This document shows, piece by piece, positions 15,789 to 24,345 of a stretch of DNA of 64,000 nt. The notes under the pieces were generated by a model. That model did no database searches and was not told the DNA's origin. It saw only the letters and a program-made list of their open reading frames with translations. The position numbers and the translations under genes are program-made. Numbering within the stretch: the stretch's first letter is position 1; every line of letters begins with the position of its first letter. Source of the DNA: an uncultured Lachnospiraceae bacterium (GTDB taxonomy: Bacteria; Bacillota; Clostridia; Lachnospirales; Lachnospiraceae). The stretch lies in NCBI GenBank assembly GCA_947626415.1, contig CANQSA010000007.1, forward strand, positions 1 to 64,000, in the 5' to 3' direction.

Positions 15789-18700
15789 AACTATTTTACG
15801 GAAGATACATTTGGTAAACTGGTATGGCTTCAGTAACGTAACAATTCCTGTTTCTGAGAATCTGACATTGATTTCCGGAGAGAATGAATGCGGTAAGTCT
15901 ACGATATTGGATGCCATTAAGTATGCGTATACAGGAGACACACAGTTTAATAAGGCGACAAATGGCTATAATACCGGTATTGGAAAACGAAATTTGGTAT
16001 CTTATACGCGCTGTCTGGTGGATGCCAGCGCCGGAATCTATGCAAGACCCGCGGAAAAAATACCGGTAGTATATACCCATATTGCTATGGAATATTATGA
16101 TCAGATCAATGACAATCCGTTTGTACTGGGAGTCGTAATTGAGACAGCTGTGACAGATGTCAGAGGGACATACTGGTATGCGCTGGACGGAAAAACAATC
16201 GATCATGTCTCCTTTGTTTATCAGGATGGTTCCGTTATAAAGCCTTATGATGCATCCGGCTTTCAAAAGAAGCATGGGGTGCAGATGAAAAATAAGAAAG
16301 AAGGGATTACGCTGTTTATGCAAATGATAGGGCTTAAACTGCCTTATCAGGAGGTGTCTAAATATCAAAGAAAACTTAGAAATATCATGGCATATAACCC
16401 TGCCGCGAAAATCCAGGAATTTATTAAGGAGTCTGTGTTAGAAGAACACAATATTAATTTTGATAAACTGAAGGAAGCTAAGAAGAATATTGAACAGATC
16501 AACGGCAGTCTGGAGCAGATCAACCAGGAATTGCAGGATTTGGATTCTATTCTGGCGGATTATGATGAGCATGATAAGAAGGCGCTTAGATTAAAAATAG
16601 ATGATATAAAGAAGAAATATAAAGAACTGTTACAATGTCAGAGAGAGATTCATGAAGCGGAAGAGACCATTCAAAAGAATACGATTACATGTGAAGCGCT
16701 GGCAAAAACGATTTTCGTCCAGGATCAGGAAATTGAGAAACTTGACATATCCTACTCAGAAACAAAAGGGGCACTGCTGGACCTGGATGTGTCTAAAGCA
16801 ATCAGTGCGTCAGAACAATTGATTCATTCGTATGAAGCACAGCTTGCTGTGTTGAATCAGGAAAAAGATAAACTGGAAATGTTTCAGAAACAAATGCAGG
16901 AGGTTGTCAGCCAATTAACGGAAACGGGTGTGGAAATACAGAATGTCAATATGGTTGCTATGTTGACTTCAGAAGAAATTAAAATAGCAGAAAAGCAGAG
17001 GTTTATCGATTCCTTAAAGGAAGAAATACGAAAATGCAGGGATCGGCTGATTGCTGACAAGGCACTGCTGAATCAGGAGTTGGAAAGCCTTCAGCAAGAA
17101 TTGATCGAGCAGAGCGGCATTATTGAAAATTGTAATAAGAACAGATTCAATTATGCCCATGTTCAGGAACAGATGGAACTGATCAAAGAGATCAATCGTG
17201 AATTTCGGAAACGCGGGATTCATGAGGAAGCACACATGGCATGTGAATATGTGGTAGAATTAAAGGATGAAAACTGGAGGGATGCCATAGAGGCATTTTT
17301 AGGGGTTCATCGGTATGCCATTATCGTTTCCAAAGAGGTGTTTGATGTTGCGAACGCGGTATTAGACCAGTCGAGGCATCGCTATGTAGAGTTAGTAAAT
17401 ACAAAACGATTAATGGCAAGGTCTCTTGAATGTGAGAAGGACTCGGTATTTTACTATCTGCAGATTGAAAATGAAACAGCTGCAAATTATTTTAAGTTCT
17501 GGTTAGGAAGAATTCATGCGGTTGCCATTGAGAGAGTACCTGATTTTGATAATGCAATGTCGAAAGAGGGAAAGTTAAGCCGAAATATGGCGGTAACGTA
17601 TATTAATATAAAAAAGATAAGAAGCTATTGCCTGGGAAGTCAGGCCATAGAGTTAAACAAAAGAACTGCGGAGAAACGATTGCAGGAATTGGAAAACAGA
17701 GAAACGGAGATTGTTTCAAAGCAACAAAAACTGCAGGATCGATCAGAGTATTTACAGGCAGGTCTGGATTGTTTTAAAGAATATAATCTGGATGCGCATA
17801 AGGAAGCCAAAAAAGTAGGAATAAGCCTGAATGAAGAGAGAAGCCGTTATCGGGGATTGCTGGAAGCGCAGAAAAATAATGCGGAGTTTATAGCATTAAA
17901 TGAGCGGGTATCTGAACTCGGAAATCAATTGAATGCCCAAAAGAAACTTCGCGATGAGAATCTGTCCCAAAAGACTGTTTTGGAGGCAAACAGTTCTGCA
18001 AAAAAAGAAACAGTTCAGAAGCTACAGACAGAGGAAACCGCAAAACAGGCAGAATTAGAGAAAGAACGCATAACCGGTAATTCAGTGGTAGAAAAAGCGA
18101 TGGAAGAATTCGATGGATACTTATCCGGTGAGAACCGGAACGGCGGATTGATGCAGCCTGAGTCAAAAACAAGGACAGACCGCCGGGTCCGGGAATTGGA
18201 GGCCAGCATTTTAGGCAAGCAGCAGACCTACAATAATCGGAAACAGGAAGTTGATAAATTGCCGATCGGATTGAACTGTGAAGCAGATTATCAGAGAAGA
18301 AGAGGAAAAATCTGGATTGATGATCTGCAGGGCATTCAGAAAAAGCTGAAAGAACAGACCCTGATATACGAACGGATATTTAAAAGGGAATTTGTACTTA
18401 ATATTTATGAGACGGCAAGGGACGCAAGAAGCGATATTTCGGATATTAATAAGGAGCTGCGAAAGCTTCAGTTTTCAACAAAATATCAGTTCGACGTCAA
18501 AATGCTGAATGATAATTCTGATTATGCGAAGATTCTGCGTTATGCGGAATATTTGCAGGATACCAACAATATGTCGGACGGGCAGTTGTCATTTACCGGT
18601 CTTATGGGATATGAAAATGATGAAGTTGAAACAAGAGAGAAGGAAATCCGGAATATTATTAATAAGATCATTGACCACAATGATATGGCGGAAATTAAAA

Positions 18701-19095
18701 GGTTTGCGGATTATAGAAATTATATGAGTTATGAGATCATTATCAACAATGATGAGGTAAGAGATGGAAAACTGTCAAGGCAGGTCGGATACAACTCAGG
18801 GGCGGGAACGCAGATCCCATATACATTGATCCTGTCTGCGGCTTTGTCTATGCTGTACAATGTAAGAATCAATTCTGTGCGATTAATTTTTATTGACGAA
18901 CCATTTGAGAAGATGAGCGATCACAATATAAAATTGATGTTGGAGTTCTTTAAAAACCAGAATTTTCAGGTGATATTCTGCGCACCGCCTAATAAGTTAG
19001 AGTCGATCGGCAGTGAGTGCGGCGTGATCATTCCGGTTCTTAAAATCAGCAATGATAATATGCAGATAGGAAAGGTAAAGTTCCATGAGCAGTAA
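15781..19095 (+). CDS. jetC: Wadjet SMC-like ATPase JetC
   Basis: This 1104-aa protein has SMC/MukB architecture. Walker A is ISGENECGKSTILDAIKYAY (about residues 31-50). Two long coiled-coil arms flank a hinge region near 450-620, and the C-terminal head ends with the Walker B RLIFIDEPFEKM. The ABC-signature position reads YNSGAGTQIPYTLILSAAL, a form used by this family instead of the classical LSGGQ. It is the loop-extruding motor of the anti-plasmid complex. ATG 15781 is preferred over GTG 15769 because GAGG (15771-15774) sits just upstream of it. The C-terminus overlaps jetD by 11 bp. Confidence 0.9.
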   Translation: MNKTILRKIHLVNWYGFSNVTIPVSENLTLISGENECGKSTILDAIKYAYTGDTQFNKATNGYNTGIGKRNLVSYTRCLVDASAGIYARPAEKIPVVYTHIAMEYYDQINDNPFVLGVVIETAVTDVRGTYWYALDGKTIDHVSFVYQDGSVIKPYDASGFQKKHGVQMKNKKEGITLFMQMIGLKLPYQEVSKYQRKLRNIMAYNPAAKIQEFIKESVLEEHNINFDKLKEAKKNIEQINGSLEQINQELQDLDSILADYDEHDKKALRLKIDDIKKKYKELLQCQREIHEAEETIQKNTITCEALAKTIFVQDQEIEKLDISYSETKGALLDLDVSKAISASEQLIHSYEAQLAVLNQEKDKLEMFQKQMQEVVSQLTETGVEIQNVNMVAMLTSEEIKIAEKQRFIDSLKEEIRKCRDRLIADKALLNQELESLQQELIEQSGIIENCNKNRFNYAHVQEQMELIKEINREFRKRGIHEEAHMACEYVVELKDENWRDAIEAFLGVHRYAIIVSKEVFDVANAVLDQSRHRYVELVNTKRLMARSLECEKDSVFYYLQIENETAANYFKFWLGRIHAVAIERVPDFDNAMSKEGKLSRNMAVTYINIKKIRSYCLGSQAIELNKRTAEKRLQELENRETEIVSKQQKLQDRSEYLQAGLDCFKEYNLDAHKEAKKVGISLNEERSRYRGLLEAQKNNAEFIALNERVSELGNQLNAQKKLRDENLSQKTVLEANSSAKKETVQKLQTEETAKQAELEKERITGNSVVEKAMEEFDGYLSGENRNGGLMQPESKTRTDRRVRELEASILGKQQTYNNRKQEVDKLPIGLNCEADYQRRRGKIWIDDLQGIQKKLKEQTLIYERIFKREFVLNIYETARDARSDISDINKELRKLQFSTKYQFDVKMLNDNSDYAKILRYAEYLQDTNNMSDGQLSFTGLMGYENDEVETREKEIRNIINKIIDHNDMAEIKRFADYRNYMSYEIIINNDEVRDGKLSRQVGYNSGAGTQIPYTLILSAALSMLYNVRINSVRLIFIDEPFEKMSDHNIKLMLEFFKNQNFQVIFCAPPNKLESIGSECGVIIPVLKISNDNMQIGKVKFHEQ

Positions 19096-20302
19096 AGATT
19101 ATAAAAAAATAATGATCGAAAGTCTGCTGAAAAAATATAATAACCGATATGCGAAGAACATCAATACAAACAGGAGAATCATTTTAAAGCCTTCAGAAAT
19201 ATATAAAAATTATACCAGGAATAATGCGGAAATAATGGAGAAACAGCACCTCAATGAGGCGATTTCAGAACTTTTGCGCCTGGGATTTGTCACTGTGGAC
19301 TATTTAAAATTCAGTGAAGATGTGGAAAAAATCTACCTTTCTGTAGAAAAACTGGATGCTATTTATGAGTATCTGAAAGAAGAGTATGCGATCATTCCGC
19401 AAAGTATGCTTTCCGGGCAGGTAAAAGAAATGGTGGGTGCATATCTCTGCAAGGGCGAAATTGTACAAAAATATTGTAATGAGATCCTTACGCAGATTGA
19501 AGACCCCAGATTTTCAATTGACGCCGCGAGAATTGAAGCGAATTTAAAAATGCTGGATTTTCTGGAAAAAAACAATGAAAATCTGTATGTACGTGAAGTC
19601 TCTACACTGGTATACGGTGATTCGAAGTGGTTTGAAAGGAATAATTATGACGAAATATGCGCCTTTTTAAGTAATATCGACGGATTGCCTGTAGAAGAAG
19701 GAGAAAGAAATGATGCTGTATTAGGACTTTTTCATGTTGCTCCCGCAGAACAGGAAATCTTTATTAAAGGCGCCTGGAAGCTTGAATGGAATGAATTTGT
19801 CCTGGAAACCGCAAAGCTTCGGGGAGGAGTTGCAATTGCAACGAGCGATATTGAACATATACAAAGGATTACAGTCAACGCAGCGGAACTGATGACGATT
19901 GAAAACAAGACGTCCTACCAAAGAATGAAAGACGACAGCCGTGCAATGATGTACTTAGGCGGATTTGCGAATCGCCATCAGCTGCAGTTCTTGAAGAAAG
20001 TAATTCATGACAATCCGGATCTGATCTTTCGGCATTTTGGAGATATCGATATTGGCGGTTTCCTGATTCACAGGCATCTTTGCAGGGAAACGAATATAGA
20101 ATTTCTGTTATACTGCATGGGTATTCCACAACTAAAGGATGAAAGATTTCAGCATTGTTTGAAAAAATTGACTGATAATGATGTGGTCAGACTGGAAGCT
20201 TTAGCAAATGATATGACCTATCGTGAGGTGTTAATGTATATGAAAGAGCACAATGTAAAGCTGGAACAGGAAATTATCAGTTATTACCTGAACCGGAGTT
20301 AA
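19085..20302 (+). CDS. jetD: Wadjet nuclease subunit JetD
   Basis: This 405-aa protein is the DUF2220/TOPRIM-like nuclease subunit that cleaves DNA engaged by the Jet SMC complex. The N-terminal winged-helix region includes ARNNAEIMEKQHLNEAISEL-like sequence. The C-terminal TOPRIM-type fold shows AAELMTIENKTSYQRM (acidic residue), then FGDIDIGGFLIHRHL with the D-x-D pair. The gene overlaps jetC and ends the four-gene operon before a strong terminator. All key acidic residues are present, so the operon looks intact. Confidence 0.87.
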   Translation: MSSKDYKKIMIESLLKKYNNRYAKNINTNRRIILKPSEIYKNYTRNNAEIMEKQHLNEAISELLRLGFVTVDYLKFSEDVEKIYLSVEKLDAIYEYLKEEYAIIPQSMLSGQVKEMVGAYLCKGEIVQKYCNEILTQIEDPRFSIDAARIEANLKMLDFLEKNNENLYVREVSTLVYGDSKWFERNNYDEICAFLSNIDGLPVEEGERNDAVLGLFHVAPAEQEIFIKGAWKLEWNEFVLETAKLRGGVAIATSDIEHIQRITVNAAELMTIENKTSYQRMKDDSRAMMYLGGFANRHQLQFLKKVIHDNPDLIFRHFGDIDIGGFLIHRHLCRETNIEFLLYCMGIPQLKDERFQHCLKKLTDNDVVRLEALANDMTYREVLMYMKEHNVKLEQEIISYYLNRS

Positions 20303-20338
20303 CAAGAAGCAAAAAAGCCGGTATTTGATTCATATTTG

Positions 20339-20377
20339 CCGCCTGTCAGGGGAAGACTACTGACAGGCGGTTCTTTG
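20339..20377 (+). terminator. Terminator of the Wadjet operon
   Basis: Perfect 11-bp stem CCGCCTGTCAG (20339-20349) with CTGACAGGCGG (20360-20370), then TTCTTTG. Confidence 0.8.
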
Positions 20378-20423
20378 TCTCAAAAAATACCTTTTATAAG
20401 ACACAAAAAGTTCACAAAAATTA

Positions 20424-20450
20424 TTAGCACTCGCTATTGACGAGTGCTAA
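20424..20450 (+). promoter_or_regulatory. CIRCE operator for HrcA
   Basis: TTAGCACTC, nine bases, GAGTGCTAA: a perfect CIRCE inverted repeat. HrcA bound here would repress hsp20 until heat stress. Confidence 0.95.
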
Positions 20451-20465
20451 TAAATGTGTTATAAC
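20437..20465 (+). promoter_or_regulatory. hsp20 promoter overlapping CIRCE
   Basis: TTGACG (20437-20442), 17-bp spacer, TATAAC (20460-20465). The -35 box lies in the CIRCE spacer and right arm, so HrcA binding would occlude RNA polymerase. Confidence 0.75.
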
Positions 20466-20511
20466 ACAGGTATAACAAAAAACAAAACAAAATGAAAAGG
20501 AGAGATGACCT

Positions 20512-20985
20512 ATGTTGAGACCTAGTATTTTTGGAGATAATTTATTTGACAATTTCTTTGATAACTTTTTTGATTTTCCTGCATTCCCCAATAAGGAGAT
20601 AAATAAGGCGGAGAAGGAATTGTACGGGCGCCACGCGGCGCATATCATGAAGACGGATGTGCGGGAGCATGACGATCACTATGAGGTAGACGTCGATCTG
20701 CCGGGCTTTCAGAAGGATGAACTTTCACTGGAACTGAAGGATGGCTATCTGATGATCAGCGCAGCCAAGAGCCTTGATAAGAGCGAGACAGAGGAGAAAA
20801 CCGGAAGATACATCCGCCAGGAGCGGTATGCAGGCAGCGTAAGCAGATCCTTCTACGTCGGCGAAGAGGTGCGGCAGGAGGATATTCACGCCAAGTATGA
20901 GAACGGCGTGCTGCAGCTGTCTATTCCGAAGGTTGAGAAGAAGCCGCAGGTGGAGGAGAAGAAATACATTGCTATTGAGGGTTAA
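20512..20985 (+). CDS. hsp20: Small heat-shock protein Hsp20
   Basis: This 157-aa alpha-crystallin-type holding chaperone prevents aggregation of unfolding proteins in the cytosol. The N-terminal arm is rich in phenylalanine (DNFFDNFFDFPAF). The crystallin domain starts at IMKTDVREHDDHYEVDVDLPGF and ends with the A-x-x-x-N-G-V-L-x-L-x-I-P-K motif (KYENGVLQLSIPK). ATG 20512 has AAAAGGAGAG upstream. It is monocistronic, with CIRCE and its promoter just upstream and a terminator just downstream. Family members in Clostridia are commonly called Hsp18/Hsp20. Confidence 0.95.
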   Translation: MLRPSIFGDNLFDNFFDNFFDFPAFPNKEINKAEKELYGRHAAHIMKTDVREHDDHYEVDVDLPGFQKDELSLELKDGYLMISAAKSLDKSETEEKTGRYIRQERYAGSVSRSFYVGEEVRQEDIHAKYENGVLQLSIPKVEKKPQVEEKKYIAIEG

Positions 20986-21020
20986 GCCTCTTTGTATGGA
21001 CGCGTAACGTAAGGGCAGTG

Positions 21021-21067
21021 GCCCGGAATCGAAGCAGTTTGAACTGCCAGGTTCCGGGCTGTTTTTT
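21021..21067 (+). terminator. Terminator after hsp20
   Basis: GCCCGGAA and TTCCGGGC form a stem around an inner GCAGTT/AACTGC hairpin, followed by TGTTTTTT. Confidence 0.85.
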
Positions 21068-21101
21068 ATGGGTGAAGACGGGCAGAAATAAAAAGATTGG
21101 A

Positions 21102-21130
21102 TTGTAAATGATTCGATAAAATGGTATATT
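21102..21130 (+). promoter_or_regulatory. Promoter of azlCD
   Basis: TTGTAA (21102-21107), 17-bp spacer, TATATT (21125-21130), 46 bp before azlC. Confidence 0.55.
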
Positions 21131-21175
21131 GAAAATACAGAAAATGGCTGCGATCAAAATAAGTGAGGATGATTT

Positions 21176-21889
21176 ATGAACCGAAAAGCTGCTTTTACTG
21201 CCGGTATCCGGGATGGAATCCCGATTTTTCTCGGTTATCTTGCAGTTTCTTTTACATTTGGGATCATGGCAAAGAATACCGGACTTTCCGTATGGCAGGC
21301 AGTGCTGATGTCTGTTTCCAATGTGACAAGCGCCGGACAATTTGCCGGATTGTCTCTGATTTCTACCGGCGCGGCGCTGACCGAGATGGCGGCCACACAG
21401 CTTGTGATCAATCTGCGGTACAGCCTGATGTCCTGTTCTCTGTCTCAGAAAATAGACAGCCGGGTTCCGTTTTTCCACCGGTTTTTGATCGCGTTTGGCG
21501 TGACAGACGAGATTTTCGGCGTCTCCGTAAGCAAGCCGGGTTATGTAAGTCCGGTTTATTTCTATGGGCTCATCGGGATTTCCGTGCTGGGCTGGGTTGG
21601 CGGCACTTTTCTGGGAACCGCGGCGGGAAGCTGGCTTCCGGCCCGGGTGATCAGCGCGCTGAGTATCGCGCTGTATGGGATGTTCCTCGCGATCATTATT
21701 CCGCCGGCCCGTATCAGTAAGGTGGTTGCGGGAATTGTTGTGATCGCCATGCTGCTGAGTCTGGTCTTTACGGTGACTCCGCTGTTAAAGGAAATTTCCG
21801 AAGGATTCCGGATCATTATTTTGACGCTGCTGATCGCAGGAGGCGCGGCGATTTTCTTCCCGCTTCCCGACAGACCGGAATCAGACTGA
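21176..21889 (+). CDS. azlC: AzlC-family branched-chain amino acid exporter, large subunit
   Basis: This 237-aa protein has about seven membrane helices and the AzlC signature GIRDGIPIFLGYLAVSFTFGIMA near the N-terminus, then SNVTSAGQFAGLSLI and NLRYSLMSCSLSQ. AzlC with AzlD (BrnFE) exports branched-chain amino acids and related compounds. ATG 21176 follows GAGGATG. AzlD lies 40 bp downstream, forming the expected pair. Confidence 0.9.
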   Translation: MNRKAAFTAGIRDGIPIFLGYLAVSFTFGIMAKNTGLSVWQAVLMSVSNVTSAGQFAGLSLISTGAALTEMAATQLVINLRYSLMSCSLSQKIDSRVPFFHRFLIAFGVTDEIFGVSVSKPGYVSPVYFYGLIGISVLGWVGGTFLGTAAGSWLPARVISALSIALYGMFLAIIIPPARISKVVAGIVVIAMLLSLVFTVTPLLKEISEGFRIIILTLLIAGGAAIFFPLPDRPESD

Positions 21890-21929
21890 TCAGAAAGGAG
21901 AGCCGTGCGGAAGGCGCGCGGGACTTAGG

Positions 21930-22241
21930 ATGAAAACAAGTATTTACCTGTATATTGCGGTCATGGCAGCCGTTACCTATCTGATCCGTATGCTGCCGCT
22001 GACCTTAATCCGAAGGGAAATTAAAAATAGATTTATCCGCTCGTTCTTATATTATGTACCGTATGCGACGATTGCGGTCATGACTTTTCCGGCGATTCTG
22101 ACGGCTACCTCCAACAGCTATGCCTCGGCGGCCGGATTTGTGACGGCGCTGGTTCTGGCTTATCAGCGGAAAAGTATGGTTGTCGTCGCGCTGCTCGCCA
22201 GCGCTGTCGTCTTTGCGGCGGAACTGCTGCTCGGCCTTTAA
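21930..22241 (+). CDS. azlD: AzlD-family exporter small subunit
   Basis: This 103-aa protein has four membrane segments and the AzlD pattern YLIRMLPLTLIRREIKNRFIRSFLYYVPYA. It is the small partner of AzlC. The ribosome site upstream is weak (TTAGG), and the gene is probably read from the azlC transcript. Confidence 0.9.
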   Translation: MKTSIYLYIAVMAAVTYLIRMLPLTLIRREIKNRFIRSFLYYVPYATIAVMTFPAILTATSNSYASAAGFVTALVLAYQRKSMVVVALLASAVVFAAELLLGL

Positions 22242-22292
22242 GGGTTCTTTTATATAAAAATAACAAACAGAAAGTTTGGATAGGAGGTAAGA

Positions 22293-22922
22293 ATGGCAAA
22301 GATTATCGTTATGGATCACCCGCTGATCCAGCATAAGATCGGAGTGATCCGAAGAGTGGAAACCGGTTCCAGGGATTTCCGTCAGATCATCAGCGAGATC
22401 GCCATGCTGATGTGTTACGAGGCGACCCGGGATCTGAAGCTGCAGGAGACAGAGATCGAAACGCCGCTCTGCAGGACGACCGTGAAAGAACTGCAGGGAA
22501 AGAAACTTGCGGTTGTGCCGATCCTGCGCGCCGGGATTGGAATGGTGGATGGGATGCTGTCGATCATTCCGACGGCGAAGGTAGGGCATATTGGTCTGTA
22601 CCGGGATCCGGATACGCTTGAGCCGGTAGAATATTATTGTAAGCTGCCGGGGGACTGCGCGGAACGGGAAGTTTTTGTGGTGGATCCTATGCTGGCCACC
22701 GGCGGTTCCGCAGTGGCGGCGATTCAGATGTTAAAAGAAAAAGGAGTCCGGAAGATTCATTTTATGTGCATCATAGCGGCGCCGGAAGGAATCCGGGCGA
22801 TGGAAACAGCGCATCCGGATGTAGATCTTTATATTGGCGCGAAAGACGAGCGGCTAAATGATCACGGCTACATTGTGCCGGGGCTGGGCGATGCGGGCGA
22901 TCGGATCTTCGGGACGAAATAG
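22293..22922 (+). CDS. upp: Uracil phosphoribosyltransferase
   Basis: This 209-aa enzyme converts uracil and PRPP to UMP (pyrimidine salvage, cytosol). It is full length for the family. Visible features are the N-terminal [13 protein letters not shown], the [11 protein letters not shown] loop, the PRPP-binding [15 protein letters not shown], and [12 protein letters not shown] near the end. AGGAGG precedes ATG 22293. The MBL-fold gene follows directly, with its ribosome site at the upp stop. Confidence 0.97.
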   Translation: MAKIIVMDHPLIQHKIGVIRRVETGSRDFRQIISEIAMLMCYEATRDLKLQETEIETPLCRTTVKELQGKKLAVVPILRAGIGMVDGMLSIIPTAKVGHIGLYRDPDTLEPVEYYCKLPGDCAEREVFVVDPMLATGGSAVAAIQMLKEKGVRKIHFMCIIAAPEGIRAMETAHPDVDLYIGAKDERLNDHGYIVPGLGDAGDRIFGTK

Positions 22923-22933
22923 GAGGCTGGATG

Positions 22934-23818
22934 ATGTATGAACTGATACAGGTTTCAGATCGGAGTTATTACATTCAGAGTCCGGCGAAGATTGGACTGG
23001 TGCGTCTGGAGGATTCGGAAGTCTGCCTGATCGACAGCGGAAATGACAAGGAGGCGGGGCGCAGGGTGCGTCGGATCCTGGATGAAAATAACTGGCGGCT
23101 GAAAGCGATCTATAATACCCACTCCAACGCGGATCATATCGGGGGCAATCAATATTTGCAGAGGCAGACGGGCTGCAGGATTTACGCGCCCGGCGCGGAA
23201 TGCGATTTTACAAGGCATCCGATCCTGGAACCGGCCTTTTTGTACGGCGGTTTCCCCTGTAAGGATCTGCGGCACAAGTTTTTGCTTGCCCAGGAGAGTG
23301 ATGCGGAGCCGCTGACCGAGGACAAACTTCCGGATGGATTGGAAATGATCCCGCTGCCGGGACATTTCTTTGATATGGTGGGCTTTCGGACGCAGGATGA
23401 TGTGGTATATCTGGCAGACTGCCTGTCCGGCGAAGCGGCGCTGGAAAAATATCAGATCAGTTTTCTCTATGATGTGGAGGCGTACTTAAAGACGCTGGAG
23501 CGGGTAAAATCCATGCAGGCCAGACTGTTTATTCCGGCGCATGCGGAAGCGACAGAGAAGATTGCCGGTCTGGCGCAGGCCAATATCGACAAGGTATGGG
23601 AGATTGCAGAACGGATTGAACGGATCTGTGGGGAACCTGTCCCCTTTGAACGGATTTTGCAGAAACTGTTTACGGAATATGGACTCAGCATGAATTTTGA
23701 ACAGTATGTACTGGTAGGCAGTACGGTGCGTTCTTATCTGGCGTGGATGAAGGACGCCGGCAGGCTGGAGGTTTTGTTTGAACAGAATCAGCTGCTCTGG
23801 CATGCCTGCAAAAATTAG
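22934..23818 (+). CDS. MBL-fold metallohydrolase
   Basis: This protein of about 294 aa has the metallo-beta-lactamase metal motif THSNADHIGG, a further ligand region LPGHFFDMVGF and YLADCLSG. The C-terminal 90 residues are helical with a winged-helix look (FTEYGLSMNFEQYVLVGSTVRSYLAWM). Substrate unknown. Of the two adjacent ATGs, 22934 gives the better distance to AGGAGG (22921-22926), which overlaps the upp stop, so it is co-transcribed with upp. Confidence 0.85.
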   Translation: MYELIQVSDRSYYIQSPAKIGLVRLEDSEVCLIDSGNDKEAGRRVRRILDENNWRLKAIYNTHSNADHIGGNQYLQRQTGCRIYAPGAECDFTRHPILEPAFLYGGFPCKDLRHKFLLAQESDAEPLTEDKLPDGLEMIPLPGHFFDMVGFRTQDDVVYLADCLSGEAALEKYQISFLYDVEAYLKTLERVKSMQARLFIPAHAEATEKIAGLAQANIDKVWEIAERIERICGEPVPFERILQKLFTEYGLSMNFEQYVLVGSTVRSYLAWMKDAGRLEVLFEQNQLLWHACKN

Positions 23819-23872
23819 CCGGACGGCAGCTGATGCGGGATTATGACGCCGGATATAAAAATCAAGAAACTG

Positions 23873-23901
23873 TTGAATTTTTTTGAACGATGTAGTACAA
23901 T
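23873..23901 (+). promoter_or_regulatory. Promoter of the toxin-antitoxin operon
   Basis: TTGAAT (23873-23878), 17-bp spacer, TACAAT (23896-23901). The transcript would begin near 23908 and carry the nested-palindrome leader. Confidence 0.6.
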
Positions 23902-23930
23902 TGTAATACAAAATACAGGAGGCATATAGT

Positions 23931-24050
23931 GTGAAAAATCACACCGATGTGCTGATTTTTCACACGGCTATTTGTGCCGGAGCGTCCCAAATAGCCATGA
24001 TGGCAGACGAGAAATCGCCTTCACGAATTTCTCGTCGCCCGGTCGCGTAA
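23931..24050 (+). CDS. Possible 39-aa ORF encoded inside palindromes
   Basis: GTG 23931 has AGGAGG (23917-23922) 8 nt upstream and opens a 39-codon frame (MKNHTDVLIFHTAICAG..., then ADEKSPSRISRRPVA) ending at TAA, 22 bp before the antitoxin start. The same bases form the palindromes described at 23931-24059. It could be a leader peptide coupled to the antitoxin, or a palindromic element that happens to stay open. No function is claimed. Confidence 0.4.
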   Translation: MKNHTDVLIFHTAICAGASQIAMMADEKSPSRISRRPVA

Positions 24051-24059
24051 ACGCTCCGG
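23931..24059 (+). repeat. Nested palindromic element in the TA leader
   Basis: Three perfect hairpins lie in tandem: GTGAAAAATCA/TGATTTTTCAC (23931-23963), GGCTATTTG/CAAATAGCC (23966-23996) and GACGAGAAAT/ATTTCTCGTC (24006-24036). In addition CCGGAGCGT (23977-23985), which is the loop of the second hairpin, is exactly complementary to ACGCTCCGG (24051-24059) just before the antitoxin ribosome site. It can therefore form a pseudoknot or an alternative long-range stem. Confidence 0.9.
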
Positions 24060-24072
24060 AATGGAGGTTAAT

Positions 24073-24345
24073 ATGGCAAAAGAAGCAACAGTACAGATTC
24101 GGATGGATGCGGAATTAAAAGAGCAGGTTGAACTATTATATAAAAAACTTGGAACTTCATTTGCGGAGGCGGTCAGAATATTTGCAAAGCAGAGTGTACA
24201 GGAAAATGCGATGCCGTTTATGATCTGTATTCCAAGAGAAAAAACCGCTAAACGGATTGGAATTGCTGAAGGTAAATTTGTTGTACCGGATAATATTGAT
24301 TTGTACAATAAGGAGATATCAGCTATGTTTGGAGGAAAAGAGTGA
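24073..24345 (+). CDS. RelB/DinJ-family antitoxin
   Basis: This 90-aa antitoxin has an N-terminal ribbon-helix-helix DNA-binding region (ATVQIRMDAELKEQVELLYKKLGTSFAEAVRIF) and a C-terminal toxin-binding tail (RIGIAEGKFVVPDNIDLYNKEISAMF). It neutralises the PIN toxin and probably represses its own promoter. ATG 24073 is preferred over 24061 because GGAGG (24063-24067) lies 5 nt upstream. It overlaps the toxin gene by 4 bp. Pairing RelB/DinJ-type antitoxins with PIN toxins is common in Clostridia. Confidence 0.85.
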   Translation: MAKEATVQIRMDAELKEQVELLYKKLGTSFAEAVRIFAKQSVQENAMPFMICIPREKTAKRIGIAEGKFVVPDNIDLYNKEISAMFGGKE

